From: an uncultured Eubacteriales bacterium | GTDB lineage: Bacteria > Bacillota > Clostridia > Christensenellales > Aristaeellaceae | Reading direction: 5' to 3' | DNA: 64,000 bases | NCBI GenBank assembly: GCA_902793605.1 | Contig: CADBEB010000011.1 | Coordinates: forward strand, 31,358 to 95,357 | Shown: positions 46,306-56,213 of the stretch, piece after piece | Position numbering within the stretch: the stretch's first letter is position 1 | Layout: each line of letters starts with the position of its first letter | Translations under genes and position numbers: made by a program | The notes under the pieces: generated by a model | The model's database searches: none | Told to the model about the DNA's origin: nothing | Seen by the model: the letters and a program-made list of their open reading frames with translations, nothing else

Positions 46306-47793
46306 ATGGAACCGGTTTTAAGCGTTCGGGGCATGGATAAGACCTTTGGGGCAACCATTGCGCTACGCCAGGTAGATATTGATGTGTATCCCGGTGAAAT
46401 CCGCGGGCTGATCGGCGAAAACGGCAGCGGGAAATCCACGCTGACTTCCATCATCGCAGGCATTCAGAAGGCTGATGCCGGAGAGGTGACATTCCATGGC
46501 AAGCCCTGGCAGCCGGCCTCCATGATCGACGCGCTGGAGCATGGTATCGGCATGATCGTACAGGAAACAGGTACCATCCCCGGGATCACCGTGGCGGAAA
46601 ACCTGTTTCTGGGCGAAACCAGCCGTTTTCATAACAAGCTGGGGCTGGTCAGCCGTAAAGCCATGGAACAGGAAGCCCGAAAGGCTCTGGATGTAATCCA
46701 TGCTGATCATATCCGGCCCGACATCGTCACCGCCATGCTGGACCTGCAGGAACGCAAACTGGTGGAAGTGGCCAAGGTGATGGTGAAAAAGCCGGAGATT
46801 CTGGTGGTGGACGAAACTACCACCGCCCTTTCCCAGAAAGGCCGTGAGCTGCTGTATCAGCTGATGAACAACCTGAAAAAGGAAGGTAGGGCGGTCATCT
46901 TTATTTCCCATGACCTTGATGAGATTAAACAGGTGTGCGATACGCTGACCGTGCTGCGCGACGGCAAGATCATTACCCATTTCAGCAAAGAAAACTATGA
47001 TGACGACGCCATCAAGGCCAGCATGATCGGCCGGGAGATGCAGGGTGATTACTACCGGGCGGACAACGAACCAACCTGGCAGGAGAAGGTGCTGCTCAAA
47101 GCCGAGCACCTGACGGGGAGCGATCTCAAGGATATTTCTTTGGAAATCCGGGCGGGGGAGATCCTGGGAATCGGCGGACTCAGCGAATGCGGGATGCATA
47201 CCCTGGGAAAAGCGCTGTTTGGCAGCGCAATGCTGACAGGCGGCACAGTAACGGTTGAGGGAAAGCATTACAGCGATCCCCAAATGGCTACCCGACTGGG
47301 CGTGGGTTATGTATCCAAGGAGCGGGACACGGAATCCCTGTGTCAGCAGGCTTCCATCCGCGACAACATTGCCATCGGCGGTTTGCAGCATATACAAAAG
47401 AAAAAGCTGATCCTGAAAAAACGGGAAACAGCTTATGTGCAAAAGCAAGTGGATGTACTGAGCATCAAATGCCGCCATATGGAGCAGCCTGTCAGTGCAA
47501 TGAGCGGCGGCAACAAGCAGAAGGTGGTCTTTGGCAAGTGGCTTGGAGCCGGAAGCCGGATACTGATCCTGGACTGCCCCACCCGCGGTGTTGACATCGG
47601 CGTAAAGCAGAGCATGTACCAGCTGATTGCAAAGATGAAGAATGAAGGCAAGGCCATTCTGATTATTTCAGAGGAAATGACGGAGCTCATCGGTATGTGC
47701 GACCGGCTGCTGGTCATGAAAGATGGCGCTGTGCAAAAAGAATTCCTGCGGGGGAATATGAACGAAGCGGATATCATCCGCTATATGATTTAA
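46306..47793 (+). CDS. Sugar ABC transporter ATP-binding protein (two-domain, RbsA/MglA type)
   Basis: A 495-residue protein with two nucleotide-binding domains. The first has Walker A GENGSGKST (about 38-46), a degenerate signature LDLQERKLVEV and VVDETTTAL. The second lacks a classical Walker A, with GIGGLSECGMHTLG in its place, but has signature MSGGNKQKV and LDCPTRGVD. This asymmetry is usual for carbohydrate importers of the CUT2 class. It energises uptake through the two permeases encoded downstream. The rhamnose or rhamnoside substrate is inferred from the rhaBAD genes in the same run. Confidence 0.9.
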   Translation: MEPVLSVRGMDKTFGATIALRQVDIDVYPGEIRGLIGENGSGKSTLTSIIAGIQKADAGEVTFHGKPWQPASMIDALEHGIGMIVQETGTIPGITVAENLFLGETSRFHNKLGLVSRKAMEQEARKALDVIHADHIRPDIVTAMLDLQERKLVEVAKVMVKKPEILVVDETTTALSQKGRELLYQLMNNLKKEGRAVIFISHDLDEIKQVCDTLTVLRDGKIITHFSKENYDDDAIKASMIGREMQGDYYRADNEPTWQEKVLLKAEHLTGSDLKDISLEIRAGEILGIGGLSECGMHTLGKALFGSAMLTGGTVTVEGKHYSDPQMATRLGVGYVSKERDTESLCQQASIRDNIAIGGLQHIQKKKLILKKRETAYVQKQVDVLSIKCRHMEQPVSAMSGGNKQKVVFGKWLGAGSRILILDCPTRGVDIGVKQSMYQLIAKMKNEGKAILIISEEMTELIGMCDRLLVMKDGAVQKEFLRGNMNEADIIRYMI

Positions 47794-47805
47794 GGAGGCA
47801 GCATT

Positions 47806-48765
47806 ATGGGAAAGCAAACGTGGAAAGAGCGTATCCCGGCTTTTGCCTCCATTCTGGGACTAATGGTGCTGATCGCTGCTTATTATATTGTGGGGGCAAT
47901 CAGGGACGCTAATGTGGCTTACGGCCTCAAGGCCATCGTCAACCAGAGCGTAGTGGTAGCCCTGGTGGCTACAGGAGCGGTGTTCATCTATACGCTGGGC
48001 AGTTTTGATATCAGCCTTGGTGCGGCTACGGGCGTCAGCGCGCTGCTTGGCGCCATGGCCTATAACGCAACCGGAAACCTTCTGGTCATGTTCCTGGTCT
48101 GCGTGGGCGTTGCGGTGGTATTGGGTTTCATCAATTCCTCCCTGGCTTCCATTTTTAACCTGCCTATTTTTGTTACGACTGTGGCCATGATGAGTGTGCT
48201 CAGTGCTTTCATGCTGATACTGATCGGCTGGAACGGCGCCGGCGATACCATCAAAGTGAAGGCCCGTGATGTCCGTCCGCTGGATAATATCCCCTTTAAA
48301 GTGGCAATCCTTGCCGCGTATATTGCCTTGTGCTGGTTCGTGTTTACCCTGCTGCCCACAGGGCGGGAAGCTAAATTTACCGGCGGGAATCCGGTATGCG
48401 CCAGGCTCAGCGGCATCAATGAAAAGAAGCTGGGCATCATCGCCTCCCTGATTTCCGCCGTAGGCATCGGTCTCGGTGCATTCGTAACCATTATCTATGC
48501 CCCGACGCTCACCAAGGATACCGCTTCCTCCATCGGTATGGACGTGATCATCGCCATCGTATTTGGTGGCATGCCGGTATCCGGCGGGCCCCGAAGCCGT
48601 ATCCTGTCTGCTGTGGTGGGCGCATTCTCTATGGGCTTTATGACTCAGATCATGTCCATGCTGAACCTGGGCAGCGGATACGGCCAGATGATCAAGGCCG
48701 CCATTTTCCTGCTGGTGGTATTCATTGCACTGGGCAGCCAACGCGGCAAGCTTCTCACCAGATGA
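47806..48765 (+). CDS. Sugar ABC transporter permease 1 (CUT2 type)
   Basis: A 319-residue permease with about eight to ten hydrophobic segments. IYTLGSFDISLGAATGVSAL is typical of CUT2 permeases, and GIIASLISAVGIGLGAF and VIIAIVFGGMPVSGG follow the family pattern. AGGAGG precedes the ATG, 12 bases after the ATPase stop. Together with the second permease (50123-51103) it probably forms a heterodimeric channel. Confidence 0.9.
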   Translation: MGKQTWKERIPAFASILGLMVLIAAYYIVGAIRDANVAYGLKAIVNQSVVVALVATGAVFIYTLGSFDISLGAATGVSALLGAMAYNATGNLLVMFLVCVGVAVVLGFINSSLASIFNLPIFVTTVAMMSVLSAFMLILIGWNGAGDTIKVKARDVRPLDNIPFKVAILAAYIALCWFVFTLLPTGREAKFTGGNPVCARLSGINEKKLGIIASLISAVGIGLGAFVTIIYAPTLTKDTASSIGMDVIIAIVFGGMPVSGGPRSRILSAVVGAFSMGFMTQIMSMLNLGSGYGQMIKAAIFLLVVFIALGSQRGKLLTR

Positions 48766-48808
48766 TAACGCGGAAAGCGTTACAATAAACAAATAAAGGA
48801 GAAAAAAC

Positions 48809-49996
48809 ATGAAAAACCTCAAGCGTATCCTGTGCCTGGCCCTTTGCCTGATGCTGACGCTGGCTTGTCTGCCTGCCATGGCCGCCGGTTCCGTCAAGAT
48901 CGGTGTCCTGGTGGCCGACGCTACCGGCGCGGAAGCCCTGGCCTTCCGTGCGTACTATGAAAAGTACATTGCCAAAGCGTATGATGTGGAGTTCATCTAT
49001 TCCGAAGAGCTGAAAACAGCAGACGGCGAAAAGGACGCAATTGATAACTTCATCGTGAATAACTGTAAGGCCGTTATCTCCTTCTCCAGTGTGGACCGTC
49101 CCGCTCAGATCGAACAGTGCGAAACCGCAGGCATCTACTATGCTGTAGCTACCGGCACACTGACTGACGAAGAGTATGAAGATTTCAAGAATTATGAACA
49201 CTATGTCGGCGCTATCGGTCCCAGCCTGAATACTGAATTCCAGGTGGGTTACAACATGGCCGCTTACTATATCGATCAGGGTATGACCAAGTTCGGTATG
49301 TTTGGCGGTGCTGTGCCTTACCGCACCGATATGCACATCTACCGCGCGGCGGGAATGCTCTGCGCTATGGTCGATAAGGGCGGTGAAGGCGCTGCCTATC
49401 AGGGTGTAAACAAACCTGACGACATCATCGGAATGATCTACGGAACCGGCACCATTGAAACCGGAAAAATCGGCAATCTGGAACTGTTGGCTTATGTGGG
49501 CGGCTATGATTTTGACGACGCCTGGTTTGGCAAGCTGGCCCAGATGGCAGGCACCGAGGGCATTGAGGCTATCCTCACCGTGGGCAGCGGCGTGGATGTG
49601 CTGGGCAGTTTTGTAGCGGGCTCCAGCGTGAAACTGGCGACTGTGGACAGCTTTACCCCCGCCATGGGTGAAGCCATGAACAGCGGCATTATCGATTATG
49701 TAGCGGGTAAATTCGCCACCTCCATCGGACCGATTTTCATTGCCACCCTGAACGCAGTGAACGGCCAGCCCATTCGGAATGAAGAAGGCTGCGCGCTGGC
49801 CCTGGATCAGGGCTACTGGGTCGCCACCAATGCGGAGCAGTTTGCCCAGTATTACGCGGTGGATTCCTCTGAAGAGAATCCCGCCTACAGCAAGGATATT
49901 CTTGACGCTTACGCTCCCGCCGGTGTCAGCTATGAAGACTTTGCTGCTTTTGTAGCCCAGTATTCCTTCGAGGAAATCACAGCACTGAAGAAGTAA
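48809..49996 (+). CDS. Sugar ABC transporter substrate-binding protein
   Basis: A 395-residue exported binding protein. Signal peptide MKNLKRILCLALCLMLTLAC with either AMA cleavage or lipid attachment at Cys20; the lipobox TLAC is not standard. Two lobes follow, with VKIGVLVADATGAEA and GMFGGAVPYRTD at the strands of a periplasmic-binding fold. It captures the sugar outside the membrane. AAGGAG lies before the ATG, 43 bases after the permease. A terminator-like hairpin follows, which would raise its level relative to downstream genes. Confidence 0.88.
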   Translation: MKNLKRILCLALCLMLTLACLPAMAAGSVKIGVLVADATGAEALAFRAYYEKYIAKAYDVEFIYSEELKTADGEKDAIDNFIVNNCKAVISFSSVDRPAQIEQCETAGIYYAVATGTLTDEEYEDFKNYEHYVGAIGPSLNTEFQVGYNMAAYYIDQGMTKFGMFGGAVPYRTDMHIYRAAGMLCAMVDKGGEGAAYQGVNKPDDIIGMIYGTGTIETGKIGNLELLAYVGGYDFDDAWFGKLAQMAGTEGIEAILTVGSGVDVLGSFVAGSSVKLATVDSFTPAMGEAMNSGIIDYVAGKFATSIGPIFIATLNAVNGQPIRNEEGCALALDQGYWVATNAEQFAQYYAVDSSEENPAYSKDILDAYAPAGVSYEDFAAFVAQYSFEEITALKK

Positions 49997-50007
49997 TGCC
50001 AATCCAG

Positions 50008-50057
50008 CCGGGGCGGATCATCAGGACAGGAAATAATCCGTCCCCGGCGCTCTTTTT
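50008..50057 (+). terminator. Partial terminator inside the rhamnose operon
   Basis: CCGGGGCGGAT (50008-50018) pairs with ATCCG-T-CCCCGG (50036-50047), with a 17-base loop and a T-rich tract to 50057. It lies between the binding protein and second permease and may reduce downstream expression. Confidence 0.7.
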
Positions 50058-50122
50058 GCGGGGACATCCACGGGGTGCCTTCGCAAAAGGAGCGCCAGAC
50101 CATGCTGTAAGGAGTGACCAAT

Positions 50123-51103
50123 ATGAAAAAGCCTTCCCTGATCAAAAGCCTGCTGCTCAGTTTGCTGATTCCCTGTGCGGTATTGCTGGTACTGGAAATC
50201 ATTGCCCTGGCGAAAGGCGTGCGCCTTTTCGCTAACACAGACAGCTGGAAGCTTTTTTTCCGGGCGGTAGCCAATGTGACACTGACCACTTTCGCTCTTT
50301 CTGTCAACCTGGATTCAGGTCGATTCGATTTTTCCCTCGGAGCGGTGGCCATGCTGTCAGCGACCATCGCAGGCACGCTGAGCCAGCAATGGAATATGGG
50401 CCCCTGGCTCACCCTGGCTGTAGCCGTGTGCGTAGCTGCCGGCCTGGGACTGATCCATGGAGGCATATATGTGCTTACCCGTATTCCGCCCATTATCGTC
50501 TCTCTAGGCATGGCTTTGTTTTACGAGGGCTGCGCTTTCGCTTTCACAGGCGGTAAAGGCGTGTCTCTGGTGACCCGTATGGATATCATCGGGTTTTCCC
50601 AGATCGGCAATTATATCCTGGTGACAGCTGTCGCTGTGATGCTGGTTGTTCTGTTGCTTGATTATACACGATTCGGAGCCAATTACCGGGCGTTGGTCAG
50701 CGGCCAGAAAATCGCAGTGGAGACAGGCATTCATGAGGTGGGGAACGCCCTGGGCTGCTATGTCGTCAGCGGTGCGCTGATGGGTGTGGTAGGCTTCATC
50801 GGCATGGCGAATACCGGCAGCCAGCAGATGGCACTCAATTTCGGCTCCATCGGCATCATGTTCACAGCTTTCCTGCCTATGTTTATCGGTGGATGGATCG
50901 GGCGTTATATCAATAAGCGGATCGGCATCATGCTGGGAGCGGTTTCCATGGCCCTGATTTCCCTGGCCTATGCCCGTTTTGATACCGCATCCTCTGTGCA
51001 GAGCATCATATCCGCACTGCTGCTGGTGCTGTTCCTGATCTATCTGAACAACGAATTTGCCATTCTTTCCAAATTCCGCAAAAAGCAGGGGGCTAAGGCA
51101 TGA
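50123..51103 (+). CDS. Sugar ABC transporter permease 2 (CUT2 type)
   Basis: A 326-residue permease with about eight to ten membrane segments. AAGGAG eight bases upstream sets the ATG at 50123. LDSGRFDFSLGAVAMLSATI and GGIYVLTRIPPIIVSLGMA are permease family patterns. The first gene of this type is at 47806. Its end overlaps the GH3 gene by four bases, linking transport to intracellular hydrolysis. Confidence 0.88.
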   Translation: MKKPSLIKSLLLSLLIPCAVLLVLEIIALAKGVRLFANTDSWKLFFRAVANVTLTTFALSVNLDSGRFDFSLGAVAMLSATIAGTLSQQWNMGPWLTLAVAVCVAAGLGLIHGGIYVLTRIPPIIVSLGMALFYEGCAFAFTGGKGVSLVTRMDIIGFSQIGNYILVTAVAVMLVVLLLDYTRFGANYRALVSGQKIAVETGIHEVGNALGCYVVSGALMGVVGFIGMANTGSQQMALNFGSIGIMFTAFLPMFIGGWIGRYINKRIGIMLGAVSMALISLAYARFDTASSVQSIISALLLVLFLIYLNNEFAILSKFRKKQGAKA

Positions 51104-52776
51104 GCGTTGATCTGAAAGCCAAACCGTTTTGCCTGAACAACTCGCAGATCCGCTGGGTACAGAATACTCTTTTTTCCATGTCAGAGGATGAAAAGATCGG
51201 TCAGTTGTTTTTACCTATTGCTTTCTCATCGGATGAGAACTATCTGCGTTATGAAATTCTGCGCTACCATGTGGGTGGGCTGCTGTTCAAAACCAGCCCT
51301 TCCCATGAGGTGCGAAAAGCCTTGCAATTCATGCAGGATAACAGCCGCATTCCGCTATTATGCGCCGCCAACCTTGAATTCGGCTCCACCGGTTTTCTGG
51401 AGGATGGCACTCTCTTCGGTCAGCAAATGGGCATTGGCGCAACAGACAAGCCGGAGTATGCCTACCGCATGGGGTATGTTTCCTGCAGGGAAGCAGCGGC
51501 CGCTGGCTGCAACTACGCTTTTGCTCCGGTAAGCGATCTGGACCTGAACTGGCGCAATCCGATTATTAATGTGCGTTCCTACGGCTGTGACCCGGACAGG
51601 GTATTGGAAATGTGCAAAGCTTACAAGCGCGGTGCAGACGAAAACCATGTGGCTGTGTCTGTCAAGCATTTCCCCGGCGACGGTGTGGATGAAGTGGATC
51701 AGCATCTGCTGGTATCTGTCAACACCATGCCCATCGATCAGTGGGAATCGACCTACGGAAAGATCTACCGCGGTATGATCGCGGACGGAGCCATGAGCTT
51801 CATGGTCGGCCATATCGATCATCCTGCCTGGCGTCACAAACTCAACCCGGATCTGCCGGAAGGTACTGTCCCGGCTACGCTGTCCAAAGAACTGATGACC
51901 GGCCTGCTCCGGGAACATCTTGGATTCAATGGCCTGATCATTACCGATGCCACTCCCATGGTGGGCTTTAACTGCGCCATGAAGCATGCAGACGCTGTGC
52001 CCACCACCATCGCCGCCGGGGCTGATATCTTCCTGTTCAACAAGAACCTGTCGGAAGACTTTGAGTACATGAAAGACGGAATACGTCGGGGCTTACTCAC
52101 CCGGGAACGGGTGGATGAGGCTGTGACCCGTATCCTAGCCGCGAAAGCCGCGTTAGGCCTCCATGAAAAGCGTATGCAGGATGAAGCGGATATGGCTTGC
52201 ATAGGCTGCAGTCAGCATCATGCCTGGGCGCGAAAACTGGCGGAGGATGCCGTCACGCTGGTGAAAGACACGGAAGGCAATCTTCCACTGAACCCGAAGA
52301 AAACGAAACGTTTGCTACTGGAGGTGCTGGGCGGCGCTCCTTCCGAAGGCAGTATCGCCGCTTATATGCAGGATAAGCTGGCGAAAGAAGGCTTTGAAGT
52401 CACCCTGTATCAACCGGAAGACTTTTCCACCTACCAGTTCGGCGTCAAACCTTTCACCGATCAGTTCGATGCGGTACTGTACATAGGTAATATCGAGAAC
52501 GCCAGCAACAAAACCACCAACCGCATCAACTGGTTCACTTTCTGGGGCCATGGCAACAACGTGCCTTGGTTCGTTCACGAGGTACCTACGGTATTCTGCT
52601 CCCTGGCCAACCCATACCATTTAGTGGACGTGCCCATGATCAAGACCTATGTCAATTGCTACTCCAATAATACGGAAACACTGGATGCCCTGGTGGAAAA
52701 GCTGATGGGCCGGGACAGTTTCCGGGGTGCATCGCCCACTGATCCCTTCTGCGGAAAAGAATACTTGCGATATTGA
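51100..52776 (+). CDS. Cytoplasmic glycoside hydrolase family 3 enzyme
   Basis: A 558-residue GH3 protein without a signal peptide. VKHFPGDGVDEVDQH (about 188-202) is the NagZ-like motif in the (beta/alpha)8 barrel, and LIITDATPM holds the probable nucleophile Asp283. The C-terminal part (about 375-558) looks like the GH3 accessory domain. GH3 enzymes cut beta-linked sugars such as N-acetyl-glucosaminides or glucosides. Since there is no export signal and the gene sits between the sugar permease and a rhamnosidase-like gene, it likely cuts an imported glycoside. The exact substrate is open. Confidence 0.82.
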   Translation: MSVDLKAKPFCLNNSQIRWVQNTLFSMSEDEKIGQLFLPIAFSSDENYLRYEILRYHVGGLLFKTSPSHEVRKALQFMQDNSRIPLLCAANLEFGSTGFLEDGTLFGQQMGIGATDKPEYAYRMGYVSCREAAAAGCNYAFAPVSDLDLNWRNPIINVRSYGCDPDRVLEMCKAYKRGADENHVAVSVKHFPGDGVDEVDQHLLVSVNTMPIDQWESTYGKIYRGMIADGAMSFMVGHIDHPAWRHKLNPDLPEGTVPATLSKELMTGLLREHLGFNGLIITDATPMVGFNCAMKHADAVPTTIAAGADIFLFNKNLSEDFEYMKDGIRRGLLTRERVDEAVTRILAAKAALGLHEKRMQDEADMACIGCSQHHAWARKLAEDAVTLVKDTEGNLPLNPKKTKRLLLEVLGGAPSEGSIAAYMQDKLAKEGFEVTLYQPEDFSTYQFGVKPFTDQFDAVLYIGNIENASNKTTNRINWFTFWGHGNNVPWFVHEVPTVFCSLANPYHLVDVPMIKTYVNCYSNNTETLDALVEKLMGRDSFRGASPTDPFCGKEYLRY

Positions 52777-52785
52777 GGAACAAGC

Positions 52786-54258
52786 ATGTTTGAAGAGAAG
52801 AAAACAGAATGGCTGCGCATCGCGGAAAGCCTGAAGCCGACACTGCACCGGGAAACCGTGCGGCCCATTTCCGGGATTCCGGATCATGCGCTCATGGAAA
52901 ATGAAAGTATCATTCTGGACTTTGGCAATCATTTCGTGGGGCATTTTACACTGAAGCTATCATCACAGGGAAGCCATCCGGACGCTCCCGTCTGGCTGGC
53001 GGTCAAATTCTGCGAAAATGCACTGGAGCTGAATGAGACCCTGGATGGCTATGCCGGCTGGATCAGCAAGAGCTGGGTGCAGCAGGAGCAAGTGCATATT
53101 GACGTACTGCCTGCCGTTTTTCCCTTTCCCCGCCGTTATGCTTTCCGTTATGTGAAAATCGACATACTGGCCCTTTCTTCCAAATATCAGTTGGTTATAG
53201 AGGATGCTTCTGCCGAAGTCACCACCTCTGCGGATGACAGTGTTCCAGTTCCCCTGATCAGTGATGAAAAGGATATCGCCATTGACCGGGCGGCCCTGCG
53301 AACGCTGCGAAATTGTATGCAGGATTTCTTTGAGGACGGTCCCAAGCGCGATCGCCGCCTGTGGCTGGGTGATTTGCGTCTGCAGGCACTGACCAACAGC
53401 GTTACTTTTCAAAATTATGATCTGGTGAAACGCTGCCTGTATTTGTTTGCCGCAACCGCTGACAAGGAAGGCCGGATTGCCGCCTGCCTGTTTACAGAAC
53501 CCAAGGTTGAGGCGGATGATACCTTCATGTTCGATTATTCTCTGTTTTTCATTCCAACCCTTTTGCAGTATATACAGGCGACCGGGGATCAGGCGGCGAA
53601 GAACGATTTGCTGCCCATAGCACTGCATCAGTTGGTATTGGCAGATGCACAGTTTGATCCGGAAACGCAATTGATCCGGGATAATGATAAACTGGGCTGG
53701 TGTTTTGTGGACTGGGCGCTGCCGCTGAATAAGCAGTTCTGTGCCCAGGCAATCTGGATTTACTGTGCTCAGGCCGCATTGCAGATGAAAGCCGATCCCC
53801 TGCTGAAAGAAAAGATCCTTCATCGCAAGGAAGCTGCGAGAAAGTATTGGTACGATCGGGAACGATACTTGTTTGTCAGCGGAGTGAAGCGGCAGATTTC
53901 CTGGGCTTCCCAGGTATGGGCAGTACTGGCCGGCATTGTGGAAGGCCCGGACGCCGTTGCCTGTCTGGACGCTGCGGCAGACTGTCCCGACATCGTGCCC
54001 ATGGTGACACCCTACATGATGCATCACTATGCGGAGGCACTGTGCCGCGTCAGCCGAAAAACACAAGCCCGGCAGGTGATTCGGGATTACTGGGGCGGCA
54101 TGGTGGAGAATGGCGCGGACACTTACTGGGAACTGTATAATCCCGAAAATCCGGATGAGTCGCCCTATGGTTCTCCCGTGGTCAACAGCTTCTGCCATGC
54201 CTGGAGCTGCACACCCGCCTGGTTCCTGAGAAGCGGCATTCTGGAGGAAAACGCATGA
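52786..54258 (+). CDS. Alpha-L-rhamnosidase-like glycoside hydrolase (GH78-related)
   Basis: A 490-residue protein, without a signal peptide. The N-terminal beta-domain is followed by an (alpha/alpha)6-barrel, with FFEDGPKRDRRLWLGDLRLQ (about 183-202) matching the DGPxRDRRxWxGD signature that holds the general-acid region of GH78 enzymes. It is shorter than most GH78 (usually 700-1,000 residues). It would release L-rhamnose in the cytoplasm from imported rhamnosides, feeding rhaB-rhaA-rhaD. It starts ten bases after the GH3 gene. Confidence 0.8.
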   Translation: MFEEKKTEWLRIAESLKPTLHRETVRPISGIPDHALMENESIILDFGNHFVGHFTLKLSSQGSHPDAPVWLAVKFCENALELNETLDGYAGWISKSWVQQEQVHIDVLPAVFPFPRRYAFRYVKIDILALSSKYQLVIEDASAEVTTSADDSVPVPLISDEKDIAIDRAALRTLRNCMQDFFEDGPKRDRRLWLGDLRLQALTNSVTFQNYDLVKRCLYLFAATADKEGRIAACLFTEPKVEADDTFMFDYSLFFIPTLLQYIQATGDQAAKNDLLPIALHQLVLADAQFDPETQLIRDNDKLGWCFVDWALPLNKQFCAQAIWIYCAQAALQMKADPLLKEKILHRKEAARKYWYDRERYLFVSGVKRQISWASQVWAVLAGIVEGPDAVACLDAAADCPDIVPMVTPYMMHHYAEALCRVSRKTQARQVIRDYWGGMVENGADTYWELYNPENPDESPYGSPVVNSFCHAWSCTPAWFLRSGILEENA

Positions 54259-54893
54259 AATATAGAGGCGTTATTTTTGATCTGGACGGTGTAATCTGCT
54301 CCACCGATGAATATCACTATCTGGCCTGGAAGGCCCTGGCAGACCGGTTGAATATTCCTTTTGACAGGGAGAGAAACAACCTGCTGCGCGGAGTCAGCCG
54401 TGCAGCCAGTCTGAACATCATTCTGGAAAAAAGCGATCAGACCTATACGGATGAAGAAAAAGCGGCTCTTGCTGAAGAAAAGAACACGCTGTACCGGGAA
54501 CTGCTGGGCAATATGTCGACGACCGATCTGTCCGATGATGTAAAAATCACTCTGGAAGCGCTGCGGAAAACGGATCTGAAACTGGCCATCGGCTCTTCCA
54601 GCAAAAACACGCCTTTCATTCTGGAACGGATTGGTCTCGGGAACTTCTTCGATGCTATTGCGGACGGCAACTGTATCACGCATTCCAAACCGAGTCCGGA
54701 AGTATTCCTGAAAGCTGCTGAAATGATCAGCTTCCCCCCGCAAAACTGCCTGGTTGTGGAGGATGCCCACGCAGGCGTAGAGGCGGCCATAGCGGGCGGC
54801 TTTGACTGCGCTGCTATAGGTGATGCGAGGGATGACGAGCAGGCCAGATGGCATTTGAGCCGCTTCTCTGACATACTGAAGTGTCTCGAATGA
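54255..54893 (+). CDS. HAD-family beta-phosphoglucomutase-like phosphatase
   Basis: A 212-residue HAD protein starting MKYRGVIFDLDGVICSTDEY with the nucleophile Asp9 in DLDGV, a helical cap, IGSSSKN (motif 2), KPSPEVFLKA (motif 3) and VVEDAHAGVEAA (motif 4). The set resembles beta-phosphoglucomutases, which convert beta-glucose 1-phosphate to glucose 6-phosphate, but small sugar phosphatases share it. It overlaps the rhamnosidase gene by four bases. It might process a phosphorylated product of glycoside cleavage. Confidence 0.82.
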   Translation: MKYRGVIFDLDGVICSTDEYHYLAWKALADRLNIPFDRERNNLLRGVSRAASLNIILEKSDQTYTDEEKAALAEEKNTLYRELLGNMSTTDLSDDVKITLEALRKTDLKLAIGSSSKNTPFILERIGLGNFFDAIADGNCITHSKPSPEVFLKAAEMISFPPQNCLVVEDAHAGVEAAIAGGFDCAAIGDARDDEQARWHLSRFSDILKCLE

Positions 54894-54935
54894 GACACTT
54901 CGCTGCTTTTTGTCTTTTGCTTTGAGGTGGATGAT

Positions 54936-56213
54936 ATGAAATATTATCTTGCAGTTGATATCGGCGCCTCCAGCGGCAGGCACATTGTCGGCTGGCGGGA
55001 GGGTGGGCAAATCCGAACGGAGGAGGTGTACCGCTTTCCCAACGGTGTCACGGAACAGGATGGGCACCTGACCTGGGAGATCGAAACGCTGGAAAAGCAT
55101 GTGCGGGCGGGTATTGATGAGGCCCTGCGCCGGTACCCCGGTCTTGTCAGCCTGGCCATCGATACCTGGGCGGTGGACTATGTGCTGATGCGGGGCGAGG
55201 CCACCGTTCTGCCCTGCTATGCCTATCGGGACAGACGCACGGAAAACGCCATACCCCGGGTGCATGAACGGATCCCTTTTTCCGACCTCTACCGGCGCAC
55301 AGGGATTCAGTTCCAGCCGTTCAACACCATCTACCAGCTGTACGCGGACAAGCTTGCCGGCCGGCTGGAGGGCGTGACGGATTTTCTGCTGATACCCGAA
55401 TACCTGATGTACCGGCTGTGCGGCGTGAAAAGCCACGAGTACACCAACGCCACCACCGGCGGGATGGTCAGCGCGGCTGCCGGGGAGTACGACAGGGAAA
55501 TCATCCGGGCGCTGGATCTGCCGGAGCATCTGTTCCGTCCCCTGCAGCGGCCCGGGACCGTGATCGGCCGGTACAGGGACGTGAAGGTTATGCTCTGCGC
55601 CACCCATGATACCGGCAGCGCCGTGGATGGCATTCCCATGGAGGGGGATGAGCTCTACCTGTCCTCGGGCACCTGGTCCCTGCTGGGGGTGAAAACGCCC
55701 CGGCCCCTGACCGACGAGGCCAGCGAGGCCGCCAATTATTCCAACGAAGGCGGCGTGGGATACAACCGCTACCAGAAGAATATCATGGGGATGTGGCTGG
55801 TGAACCGGCTGCGGGAGGAACTGTGTCCCGGAAAGCCCTGGGACGAGATCACCGCGGAGGCGGAAGAAAAGCATTTTGACCACCTGGTGGATGTGAACGA
55901 TCCGGTGTTCCTGGCTCCGGAGAGCATGAAGGGCGCGTTTGATTCAAAACTTCCTCATCCGCCGAAGTGTACAGCCGGCTATTTTCGCTGTGCCTACCGA
56001 TCCCTGGCGGAGGGCTACCGACAGACCATCGCGGAAATTGAGCGGAACACGGGGAAAGAATACCGGAAACTGTACATCGTGGGCGGAGGCGCCCGGAACC
56101 GGTATCTGAACCGGCTGACAGAGGAAACCACGGGGAAACAGGTGATCGCGCTGCCCATTGAGGCAACTGCGCTGGGCAATATCAGCATTCAGACGGAGGC
56201 GGAGGAAGCATGA
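54936..56213 (+). CDS. rhaB: Rhamnulokinase
   Basis: A 425-residue FGGY kinase that phosphorylates L-rhamnulose to L-rhamnulose 1-phosphate. LAVDIGASSGRHIVGW (N-terminus), SLAIDTWAVDYVL, a loop with PEYLMYRLCG and the C-terminal YIVGGGARNRYLNRL fit RhaB. GAGGTGG five bases upstream sets the ATG at 54936 rather than the earlier GTG. It overlaps rhaA by four bases. Confidence 0.94.
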   Translation: MKYYLAVDIGASSGRHIVGWREGGQIRTEEVYRFPNGVTEQDGHLTWEIETLEKHVRAGIDEALRRYPGLVSLAIDTWAVDYVLMRGEATVLPCYAYRDRRTENAIPRVHERIPFSDLYRRTGIQFQPFNTIYQLYADKLAGRLEGVTDFLLIPEYLMYRLCGVKSHEYTNATTGGMVSAAAGEYDREIIRALDLPEHLFRPLQRPGTVIGRYRDVKVMLCATHDTGSAVDGIPMEGDELYLSSGTWSLLGVKTPRPLTDEASEAANYSNEGGVGYNRYQKNIMGMWLVNRLREELCPGKPWDEITAEAEEKHFDHLVDVNDPVFLAPESMKGAFDSKLPHPPKCTAGYFRCAYRSLAEGYRQTIAEIERNTGKEYRKLYIVGGGARNRYLNRLTEETTGKQVIALPIEATALGNISIQTEAEEA